A stretch of DNA of 64,000 nucleotides. Origin: JBBDJB01 sp040880125 (GTDB taxonomy: Bacteria > Planctomycetota > Planctomycetia > Pirellulales > JBBDJB01). The DNA is taken from contig JBBDJB010000053.1 of assembly GCA_040880125.1 (NCBI GenBank), positions 1 to 64,000 of the forward strand, given 5' to 3'. The notes below the pieces were generated by a model. That model ran no database searches. It worked only from the letters and a program-made list of their open reading frames with translations, and had not been told where the DNA came from. Shown here piece after piece: positions 50,691 to 62,600 of the stretch. Made by a program: the position numbers and the translations under genes. The stretch's first letter is position 1. Every line of letters starts with the position of its first letter.

Positions 50691-53600
50691 GCTAAACAGC
50701 ACGCTGGCACCTTCGCTCACGACCCGATCAAGTCCAAGGTTCACCGTCGGTGCACGATTCAAGGCAGTCACTTCGACCGTGTCAACGTACTGCATGCCGC
50801 CATCGTCCAAGTCCGTCACGGTCAGAGCGACGATGTAGGTGCCGTTGTCGCGGGGCGTGAAGGCGAAACTACTCGCGGAGCCGGGATTGACGACCTGACC
50901 GTTGTCGGCGACCACTTGCCACTGATAGGTGAAGTTGCTGCCGTTGGCCGGGTTCGGATCGCTGACGACGGAATTGAAGGCGGTGAAGACGCCTTCGTTG
51001 ACGATTCGGTCGAGGCCCGCGTTAACGACGCGGAAGGTGCCGAGACTCACGCCCGTGACGAGCAGGATCGGCGGCGCAAGGTTTATGTTCTTCGACGACG
51101 CGGCGATCCAGCCGGGCTGCGCTTGCTCGGCCACGGTGTGCGTTTGCGTCGCCAAGTTGTCCAAAGCGTAGTCGCCGTTGGCGTCGGTGAGCGTGAATAG
51201 CTCGCCGGCATCGAACAGGCCGTTCAGATTGCCGTCGATGTAGAGTGTCCAGCCTTCAAGGCCTGGTTCGCCGCTGTCGCGCACGTCGTCGCGGTCCAAA
51301 TCGTTCCACTTAGTACCGTGGATGCCGCCGGTCCCGATGTGCAGGTCGAAGCGCTGTTGCACCGAGCGACCTCCGCCGGCGCGGTCCTGGGCGGTGACCG
51401 TAATACGTGCCGTGCCGACAAAGCCAGAGGACGGTATCACGATGAGTTGCAGCACGCCGCTTCCATCTGGCGTAATGATAATTTCAACAGAAGGCGTATC
51501 GCTTTGGGCGGTGAGCAGCACGCTGTCGCCGTCGAAGTCGTCGTATTGCAGGGCGGCTGCGAAGGGAACCGAAACGGAGGTATAGCTCGTTGCGATGGGC
51601 ATGAGCGTCGGTTCGCTCGTGTTTGCATCGACGGTGACGGTATCGGCCAGGCCGTCGATGATCGGCAGGACCACGTCGAGCGAGTGCCCGGTGAGCGGAT
51701 TGTCTTGAAGCGTCAGATGCTTCAGCCCTTGCGCTGCAGGCAGTGAGCCAACCTTCACCAGTCGGAGTGCGTCGGCCGCAAGCGAACCGTCGCCCGAGCC
51801 GGAAAGCCGCACGACAAGCTCGCCGCCGGTTACCTCCAAGCTGCCCAGGGTTTGCCACGATCGGCCGGCGAAGGTGGCGCCGCTGTGCGCGAAGCGCTGG
51901 TTCACGAGAACGGACGTGGGCGATGTCCCGGCATCCAACTCGTAATTCGCCTGCCGCGCCCTGCTGCCGCCGGCAAGCCAGGTGGCCTGGATGTTGTACG
52001 TACCATCGGGCAGGTCTTCGAATTGCCAGGTGGCGGTGTTGCCGCTGGTGTCTCCGCCGGCGGTGAACTGGTAGTCGTCGCCAAAGGCGGCATCGGTCGG
52101 ACTGGTGTTGTTGAGCCACTGTCCGGTCGAGGAGAAGCCTTCGTCGCCGTCGTCGATCAAGTATTGCCCGGCGAGCGGACTGAGATCGGCGATGGCATTG
52201 TCGTGCAAGTGCAGAAACTCGAGCTGGCTCAGCGAAGCCAGCGGCGCAACGTCGTCGATGTCATTGCTTGCCAAGCTCAGCCACCGCAATTGCGTCAGCC
52301 CCGCCAAGGCCGAGATGTCCGAGATACCGGCGGTGTCGAACTGGCCATAGATGTAAGTCGATCCGGTGTTCGAGACGCCACCGCGGTCCGTGCCGAACGC
52401 ACCCAACATTAAGTCGTCACCAAGCGTCGTGATTGTCCGCCCGAACTGATCTGCACTGCTGGGGATCGGGTTGGCCAGCTTCGTGGTGCCGGCGAAGTTG
52501 GGATAGTCGTACAAGAAGACGGCGCCCGCGTCGGTCGTGCCAGTATCATTGCCGGTGGCGCCTACGGCGATCGCATGGGTGCCGATGCCGGCAACACCAC
52601 TGCCGAAACTGGACGCCGGCGGCTCCGGGTTCCCCAGCAGGCTGAGGAGCGACCCAGCGGACGTGAATTGGAACACCGCGCCACCGCCGCCCGGCGCTCC
52701 GGCGAGAACTTCGCCCGCGATGGACGCTACGCTGAAGCCCATCCCGCTGCCGAAGGCAGGGGCCGGGTTGGGGAGCTTCGCCGCTGCGCCAGTAAATGCA
52801 TCGACGAGCCAGACCGATCCGACGTTACCGTCGTCGTTGCCGGCCGCGACGATCAGCGTATCGTCGTCGAGCGGCGCGATTCTGGAGCCAAACAAGTCGT
52901 TAGTGCCGGGCTGGGGATTGGCTACCTGCCGCAAAAAGGTGCCGGTCTCCGCGTCGAAAAAGTAGACGGCCCCAGCCGAGCTGAATCCGCTGACGCTGTC
53001 GCTCGCGCCCACTGCGATTACCGAGCCGAGCACGGCGACGGACGTCCCGAAGAGCGAGCCTGGCGTAGGCGCCCGCAGCGTGTGCAGCAAATCGCCGCTG
53101 CCGTTGTATACATAAACCAGCCCGATAGTCGGCGGATTGACCGGCACGTTCGGGTCGCGTGCACCGGGCGCGCCAACGACGATCTTTCCGTCGTACGTCG
53201 CCACGGCGTTACCAAACAGCTCGGTCTGCGCGGGACTCGGATTGTCGATCGCCAGCAGCCGCTCGCCGCTGAGCGCGCTATAGACGTAGACCGTTCCCGC
53301 ATTATTTTGAAGTTGTCCCTGGTCGTTGAGAAGCGGCGTCGAGGGGGCGCCAACCACCACGCGGTTGTCCATCGTCGCCAGCGCAAATCCGAAGCTCGCC
53401 GCACTGTCGACCGGGTTGGTGAGCTCCTGCAACAGTCCATAACCTCCGGCCAGACCGCCGGGCAGCGAATCGGCAAGCTCGGCGGACAACCGCCCCTCGA
53501 TGCTCAAGTGCTCCAGAGCGGTCAGCGACGAGAGCGGGCCGATGTCGACAATCGGGTTGTAGTCCAGCGAAAGCGCCTTCAGCCGGGTCAAACCGGCTAA

Positions 53601-56600
53601 CGGAGACAGGTCGCTGATCGCGTTGGCGTCGAGCGTGAGCAGCTCGAGATTGCCCAACGTCGCCAGCGGCGAGACGTCGGTGATGTGGTTCCACGGCAGG
53701 TGAAGCTCGCGCAGATTTACCGCCAGTTGCAGGCCGCTGAGGTCTACGATGCCTTGATTGATCAAGTCCAGTGTGAAGAGCCTGGCCAGATCGCTGGACA
53801 TCATTGGCCGCACGGCGCGGGGGATGCCGGAATGCGACTCGGTGACCGTTAACCTCAATGCCTGGGCGACGGCGGCTTCCAAATTGGCATCGGCAAAGTG
53901 AACGACCGGATCGAGCGGCTCGAAGGGCGCGTCGTGAACGAACTGCCCGAGTTCCGGCGCGAAGACGATTTCGCCCGCTGTGTGGTCTCGAAGCTCGATC
54001 GTTTCGGCTATGAAAAGGTCAACGCCGCCGTCGCCGAACAAGCGATCGAGCTCGTCGTTGCCCACCACCAGGTCATTGCCGTCCGCGCCATGAATCTTGT
54101 CGTGGTCCGAAAGCGGATGCGTGTGGCCGATCGCCGGCGCGACAAAGGATAGGGAGAGCGGCTGCGGCGACGCCGGGGCAAACAGTGGGTGGTACACTCG
54201 CAGGTAATAACTGTCTGCGGTCAAGTGCTGCATGTCGAACAGGGCTTGGCCCTGAGCCAATAGGGCGCCGTGGGCGTCGTGCAGGTCGGCCAATAGACCA
54301 TCGGTCTGCGGGAACGTAACGAGGCCCGGTCGGAAGTTGCCGCCGCCGTTGATGGCGATCGCGCCTGTCATATCGGGGCTTTCCAACTCCAGACGAAATG
54401 TGACACGCGTCCATCCGGCGGCGAGCGCCGGAAGCAGGGCATCCCCGATGTTGATGAAGTAACTGAAGCCGGGCACCGTTAACGCGGCATGGTTGAGCGT
54501 GAATACATTCGTAGCTGTGGACAGCCCGTCCAGCGGGTTGAGCCAGCCGTCTCCCTCGCGGTCGAGCAAGCTCACCCGCAGCGTGTTGCTCGCGGAAATG
54601 CTCGGCACGTCGCTGAGCGAAAACTGCAGAAATGTAGCTGGCAGGGCTTGTGGATCGTCGCGGTATTGAAGCAGCGACGAAATGTCGAACTCAACGATGC
54701 CGTCCGTGCCGCTGGCCTCAACGGCAAAGCGATTGGCAAATTGCTCGATCGGATCGACTTGGCCGTCTATCAGGCTGCCGGTGCTGATGGCGTCCATGCG
54801 GAGCGTCGGGCTGCCCCCCGGCCCGAGGCTTAACCCGGAGGCTGGCGAGAGGACGAGGTGATCGCCCGGCCGTCCGTCCCCGAGGGTGGAAAAGCGGAAC
54901 CATTGCTCGCTCTGATTGGCTGCGAGTTGGGCGTGGAAGACTTCGGCCTGCCCGGTGGCCCGATCGACGAGGAAGTCACCGCTGCCGCTGACGTTGAAGT
55001 TGGCCAGCTCAATGAAGTCGTCAACGCCGGGGAGCGGACCGGATCCGCGCGCACCGTAGATAACGTACAGTCCGCCGGCATTGCTCATCGGATTGGCCAG
55101 CGTGCTGTCGACGCCGGCCGCGCCGATCACGAGGTCGTGCAGCCCGTCGTGGTTCAGGTCGATGCGGGGCGAGTATGGCAGCGTGCCCAGCATGTCGGAA
55201 GGCTGAGCGCCGGCAAGCACCAGATCCGCCGCGTCGAGGTACAGTGGACCAGCGGCCTCGGCGACCGAAAAGAACACGTGCGTGCTGCCGCGCTGAAGCG
55301 TGTCGATAATGTATTGCGGGTCGGGTGTCGGCTGCACCTGGTTGAACAGCGGTTTATACGTTTCCAGTCCGCTTGTGACGATCGTGCTGGGCACGCCCAC
55401 GGCCAGGTCCTGCTTTCCATCGCCGTTGAAGTCGCCGGCAGTGACGGAGAGCTCCGAGATCAACGAGAGGCCATCGGCGAGACTGCCCGGTGACCGGTGG
55501 TAGACGACCAGGTCGGCCGCCTCTTCCGGCGAGAGTTTTTCACTGGTGGGGTTGTCGGAGTCGAACTCGGTGCTGCAGTAGAAGACGTACAGGGCGCCGG
55601 GGGCGGTGAGGTTATCTTCGCGCGTGCGGCTGATCGCGAAGTCCGACAGTCCGTCTTGGTTTACGTCGCCCAGGGCGAAAATCTTGTAGCCGAACGATAT
55701 GTCTTGCACGATCAGGGCGCTGTCGTCGTCAACTTCGAACACGTCGAAGAACTCGGTTCGTCCGAGCACCAGGAATGCCCGACCTGCCGCCAGCGGCGGA
55801 ACAGTTGGATCGTTGATCACCGACAAGAACGGCCACGAAAAGACCATGTCTTCCAGCCCGTCGCCGTTGACATCGCCCACGACATTGACTTCCAGGTTGT
55901 AGAACCGGGCGGTGTTGTTGGGAGTGAAGCCCAGGACCTCCTCGAACAGCATTGGCGGGGAGGAATCGACGCCAATCCTGGCGATGTATCTCGTCTCGCC
56001 CTGCAGCGCCTCGTTCACCGGCAGGTCGGCCCCGGAGATGACAAACGCCGTGCTGGAGGCGCCGCCAGGCGGAGCCGCGTTGCTGCCCACGATCAACAGG
56101 TCGGAGTACGCAATACCCGTGACCGGATTCACGTCGCCGTTGTAGTTGAGCAGATGAACGGACTGGTTCTCCGGAGTTAGAAACGCCTGGCGGATCTCGA
56201 CCGTACGGCTATTGGCCGCCGTCAAATAGCTCGCGTCGATGTGCGTGGGAAGTTCTTCCGAGCCGAAGAGTACCCTCACCACGGTGAAGTCTTCGGGGAA
56301 GGGTGGGTGCGTGGTTTCGGAAAGGAAGGCCAGGTCGGCCAGCCCATCGGCGTTAACATCGCCGCCGCGCAAGAACGGAGTGCCGAGCGATGCCGTGTCC
56401 AGCACGATCACGGCCTGGTCCAATATCGAGCCGATCTCGTCAAGCATTGTGGGGCCGAGCAGCAGGTAGCTAACGCCAACACCGTTGAGCAACAAGTCGC
56501 GGTAGCCGTCGCCGTTCACGTCGCCCACGTCGAGGCTGCTGGCGAGCATCTCTTGTGGATTGACGCCCAGTAGAGCGAAGCTCTCCGTGATCTGCGCCGA

Positions 56601-59600
56601 CGCATCGGTTGGATTGATGCCCGGTACGTTCGGCGAGGGCGCCGCGGTCGGAATGGCAAGGTCGTACGAGTACGGCTCCGGCGCCGGTTCCGCCGGCGCG
56701 ACTGCGGCAAGCGCCTCCCGGCCCAGGTAGAGCCGGGTATGGTGAGTTAAGAACTCGGCCATAGCAAGGTCACTACGAGTATCGTTGACGACCCCGCCGG
56801 CCGCCGCCACGTGGCCGACGCCGCCGAACATCCACGGGCGCAGAGCGCCGAAGCCTTCGGTCAGACTGTGGACCGGATCGGCCTGTTCGAACACGAGCGA
56901 CGGGGACGGCGCATCGGCCGGATCTTCCGGAAAGAAGTCGGTCGCACCGAAATACACCTCGCCGACTTGCCGCGAGACCATTCCACCCCCGGAAAAGTTC
57001 AGCCTGGGAGACAGCAAGGTTCGCTCGACGGCCAGGTCGTCGATGCCGTCGCCGTTGACGTCACCGGCCGCGACGGGGCGCATGGTGCCGACAAGTTCGA
57101 TCGTGTCGAACGCCGAAAGTGAGACCGGGCCAGTGAGGCCGGACCGCCCCGCCACGACATACGACCCGTCAATGCCCTGGATGATCAGATCATCAAATGT
57201 ACCGAGTGCACCGCCATTTAAGTTACCGGCCGTGCGGATGCCTTCGACTAAAATATCGGGAATCGCAATTTGGAGGCCGCCAGTCACCGACAGCGCCGAG
57301 ACACCGCCGCCAGCGAGCAGCGGCTGCGCTGCGCCGCCATACAGGACGAATATCGTCGGCAGATTCGGAAAGCCGCGCACGTGGATCGCAAAATCCTCGT
57401 GCGAATCGCCGTTGAAGTCGCCCACGCCGCCGACTACGGCGGTGCCCACCGACGCCGTGTCATTCGTGATCTGGATGTCTGAATTTCGTGTCACGTCGTG
57501 ATAGATGCCGCGCACGGCCAGGTCGTCGACGTACCATCCTTCCAGGTGGTTCGCCAGGTTGTCGACGGTATCGAACTCAAGCCGCACGCGAATCTGTTGG
57601 CCGAGATAGGCGTCCAGCTCGAAAGCCGCGCGTCGCCAGTAGGAACTGGGGTCGAGCAATTTGTCGGTGTTGGAGGCCGAGCCTCCCGTCACCGCCAGCG
57701 GCGCGTACGAGGCGCCGCCGTCGGTCGACACTAGCACGCGCGCCACGTCCGTCGCTCCGTCCGTGCGGAGGAAGTAATTGAACGAGAGCGACGCCCCCAA
57801 CAGTGCGGGATCGGTCAGATCGACCGTGGGAAGAGTAATCCAACCGGCTGTCGCACTGCCGGAATCGTAATTGCCGGAGACCTCCTGCCCGAAATACAGG
57901 CTCGCGCCGCCGCCGTGGCCGACGTCGCCGCTGCGGCGCATGCTGCGATGCCACTGTCCGGCTATGCGGCCCGGCAGCCCGGTGACGTTTTGGATCAACC
58001 CGGCGCTCGCCGGATTGTTGAAGTCCTCGTGGAACAGCAGCCCCTGGTCCCAATCGTTGCGGCCGAGATAAATCCCTACGAATCCGTCGAAGGAATCCAC
58101 ATCGTTGCGGTCGCCGTAAAGCAGCAGGTCGTCGATCTGGTCGGCGTTCACATCGCCCACCGCGAGGAAGTTGTCGGAGCGGAGGTAGACGTCGGCCTCC
58201 GCCACCACGTCGATAGCGCCTGACCAGCGGGACGAATCGGTCGTGCCAAAGAGGATGTAGACCCCCAGTCCGCTGGGCGTGGGAAAGTCTTCGTCGGAAT
58301 GATCGTTGATGTAGTTGACGGCGATGTCGTCGATTTGGTCACCGTTGAAATCGCCCGTGACGATTTGCGAGATGCCGCCGCCGATCGACGCACTGAGCAG
58401 CGGCGCCGGCAACAGGAGCGTGACGGGAACGCCGTTTGGTCCGGCGCTGCCGCCTCCGGCTCCTCCGAAGTAAACTCGCGCTTGTGTCGCACGAATTACG
58501 TCACTGGGGTGCAGCGTGGTTCCGATGGTGGCAATGAAATCCAGCCCCGTACCGACGTGGTCGTCAACGCTCGATATCAAGTCGTCAAAGCCGTCGTTGT
58601 TGATGTCGCCCAGGGAGATCACCACTCCGCGATCGGAGAGACCGCCGGAGATCACCTCGTCCGCCGTGCCGGGCGGGATGTGGGCGGCGCTGCCAACTTC
58701 CGGAGTGAAGTGGATCGAGTACGGACCGCTCGGCCCGGTCACGTGCAGCAGATAGTACTCCGGCACCCCGACCGGTTCCTCGACGACAACGATCTGCATC
58801 CCGCTGGCCGGATCGATGTCCTGTGCGGCGAACAGGTCGAGCGTAAAGATGGCGCCGGGCGCCCCGCTGTCGGACACCGCCACCATGTCGGCCGTCACAA
58901 TTGTTCGCTGCAAACCACCGAACTGCGCCCGGGCGTACGGCGTCGTCAGGATGTACCAGTCGCCGGTGTCCTCCGAGCCGATGCTTAGCGCGTGAAGCGT
59001 CGTCCCAGCGATCGGATGGTCGGGCGACAGCCCCGGCAACATCGCGGCGAAAGCCGCCGTATCGTTCCGGCCCGACTGGCCAGTGCTGTTGACGTACTCG
59101 AACCGATCAGGCAACTCGGGCGTGAAGTTCCCGTGGATTTCGTCGTCGCCATCGCCGCCGACAAGATCGTCGTCGCCCAATCCGCCGAGGATAAAGTCGC
59201 GGTCCGGTCCGCCGTCGATATGATCTGCCAGCGGGCCGCCGACGAGGATATCGGAACCGGCGCCGCCGTAAATCTCCAGCGCCGCGATGCGCGCGCCCTG
59301 TTGGAAGTCGCCCTCGGCCAACCCCCACGTGCTGCCGTCGATGTTCTCGCTGCCATCGGGGCGGAGGAACTTGTATCCGGCGTCGGCTCGGACGACGTCG
59401 TTGCCGGCCCGTGTGTCGAAAACGGTCCGTTCGATGTCATCGCCGGCCGTGTAGTATGCGAAGTGTTGCAGAAACTCGTTGCGGCGTCCGGTCGCCGTCA
59501 GGGGCGCGGCTCCCTCAAAGCCCAGCGACGCGAGTCCATCAAGTTCCACCGTTGCGGTAGGGCCGGCTCTCATTGTGCTGAAGGTGATTCGACCGTCGTC

Positions 59601-62600
59601 CTGACTGGCGATGACGTCACCGGCCAAACCGGCCGCGGCCATCGCGCCGTTCAGATCGTCGAGCAGATCGGCAAGCGAGCGATCCGCTCCGGCGCTGGCC
59701 GGCAACGTTAATGTAACAAGCGGTCCGCCGTTGACGCGCAGCATGAACGTCTGATCGGACTGCACAGAGAAGTTGTCTGGTGGCATTGCGGCACGAATTA
59801 CCGCCGGCGCGGCCGGAATCGTGGCGAACTGATTGTCCGCTACATCCCACACCAGGGCCGAGACTTCGTACCGATGGAGGACCGTGTTGTAGCGGATGGT
59901 GACGTGGTCCGGCACCGGCTGCCCCTGCGCGTCCAGGTCTCCGCCGAGAAACAGCACACGGTCGTCGCCGTCCTCGCCAATCAACTCATCCGAGAGCATC
60001 GGAATGAGCGTCTGATCCGATCCGTTAACTAGCGGCAGGCCGTCGGGGATGATCTGGAAGGTGTCGTCGCCCTCTTGGCCAAACAGCAGGTCGCTCGCCT
60101 GGCGGTCCTGACCGCCGGTGAGCACATCGTGGCCGGGTCCACCGAAGATAAAATCCTCGCCGGGACCACCGGCCAGTGTGTCGTTGCCTTCGCCCCCCAG
60201 GATGAGATCGCGGCGGATCGCGTCCGTGCGGATGCCCAATTGGATCGGCTCGGGCAGAGGCGCGCCGCCGGCCGGGAGGACGAAATTCAAGTCATAAACC
60301 GTCGGCACGATCCGCGGCGAAGTCACTTCCAGCCAATACGGTGCGCCCGCGGTCAGGCTGGACAGGTTCAGCGGCGGCGCAGTCTCCAGGCTCAAGTCAA
60401 GCACAGTCGTTCCGGCAATGGCGAAAACTGGCAGCAGCTCGTATCGAGCGGCCGATTGTCCGGCCACGCGCAAGACGAACTGCCCCGCCGAGAGGCCCGT
60501 CAGGTCGAGCTCCAACCGGCCGTCTTCCTGTTCGATCGCGACGGCGAGCAGCGCGCCGGTACTGCTTCGCAGCTCCAGCGATAGACTGCTGCCAGGGCTG
60601 TGCGAGCGAAGCCGCATCTTGGGGCTTCCGGCGAGATCGGCATCCGTCAGCGCGAAGCGATAGTAGTCAACATCCGAAGCAGTGTGCAGCGTGGCACCAG
60701 TCAGTCGAGCGAGCGAGCCGAACTGGTCTATCGACCGCGCGTTGAACAAAAAGTTGTTCGGCGACGGCCCCAGTTCGCCCTCATCGGGCGCAGCCAAGAT
60801 CGGCGCGATGGTCGTCCCGTCGGCCAGGTCCAGTCCGCTGGCCGCCTCGCCATATACCTGCAGACTCAGCCCGTCGGTGTCAGCCAGGCTGGTGAGCGCC
60901 AATTGTGCGGCGGCCGGATTGGCGAGCGCGAACCGGTACCAATCGACGTCGCTGGGATTGTCGATCGTCAGACCGCTGAACTGTACGCCTTGGGCCAGTG
61001 CGCCAACTGCGCTGGCGGTAGCCGCAGCGGAAACCAGGTTGTAGGCCTGATTGGGGCCGTCGTTTCGAGTCGGTCGCTCCGCAGAATCGATTAAGATCGC
61101 ATTGCCGGCTTGGATTTCCACGCGGTCATCGCCCGCACCGGCGTCGATCCAAACCGTGCTTTGCACCGTCGGCCCAACTGTAACCTGATCGTCTCCGTCC
61201 AGGGCGTCGATGATGATGGCGAGAAACTCGCCTTCATCCGGCAGTAGACCACCGTTGAGGACGAGCGTGTTGAAGATTAGTTCGCGATCGGCAGGGTCGG
61301 CCGCGGCGAGCGCTTCCAAGTCGACGACCAGATCGGCCGGATCCCAGATCAAGTTGTCACTTTCATCGGTGGCGTCAAAGTCCAGACGCACCTGCAGATC
61401 GAACGTGAAGTTGCCGTTATTGTTGGTCAGCCGGGTGACGATGTGCCGATCGGCCAACAGGCCGGGCTCGGTGACGAAGTCGACCGCGATCACGTCGTCC
61501 AAGTTCGTCGCGCCGACGTACCACACGCGGTCGGTTGCTTTGGCATATTCCTTCCAGGCGTCGCCGGCCAGTGCGCCGTCGAGGTTTTCAAATGTAGCGC
61601 CGTCGGCCGAATAAAGCGTGTCGGCGCCGCCGCCACCGAAGAGGAAATCGAGCCCGGTGCCGCCGTAAAGGTTATCGGCCTGAGGTCCGCCGATGATACG
61701 ATTGAGCCCTGTGTCCTCGCGCGGGAGCGTCCCGTTCTGGTCGTCGTCGACCAGGCCGCCGTTGGCGCCGACAAAGATGCCGAATTGGACCTGCATGTCC
61801 GCGTCGATATCGTTCGTCTCGCGAGGATCGACCGACCAGGCGAACAGGTCGTTCGTCCCCATGCCGCCAAGTAGATCGTCGTTGCCGACACCGGCGAAAA
61901 GCATATCGTGGTCGCTCGAGTTTGCCATTGCGCCGTCGTGCCCGAAGAGCCGGTCATCGCCGGCAAATCCAAACAGGATGTCGCTGCCGCCGAAGGATTG
62001 ATCGCTGCCGTTCTGGCCTTCGAGTCGATCGGAGTCGCCGCCGCCCCACAGCTCGTCATTGCCACCACCGCCGTACAGGTGATCTTCGCCAGCACGCAGT
62101 CCGGCCGTGTCGAAGCCGAACGCGAAATCTAGTGCGACAGAGGCGCTGCCGCTTAGCTCCACCGTCAACGGTGGGAAGATCGGCAGCGCAATGGTCTTGG
62201 AGAGCGACACCGAAAGCGGCGCCATGTCGAATCGCACCAGCTCCACGTCCTTTCCCATCAACAGCCCGAACAAGTCGGAAGGATTATCGAGAATGGGAAA
62301 GGAGAACCCGCTTCCCGTCACCTGTTCGGCCTGATTCAAAAAACCCGCCGCCTGCGGATTGCTGGTGCTCAGTTGTGTCTTGGGATTACCCAACGACAGC
62401 ACGTTTGGATCGACACCGTCGAGTGATGCCCTGCCGCGCAAGTCGCCGAGACTGAAGCTGCCGATGTCGACGAAGATCGCGTCGCTGAACGTCGGCAGGT
62501 TTTGCACCAGAGAGAGCACATCGGCCACGGCAGCAACGAAATCGACCTGGCTACTGCCGAAACGCTTGGCCAGGTCGATCAGCGACACGTTGAGTACCGG

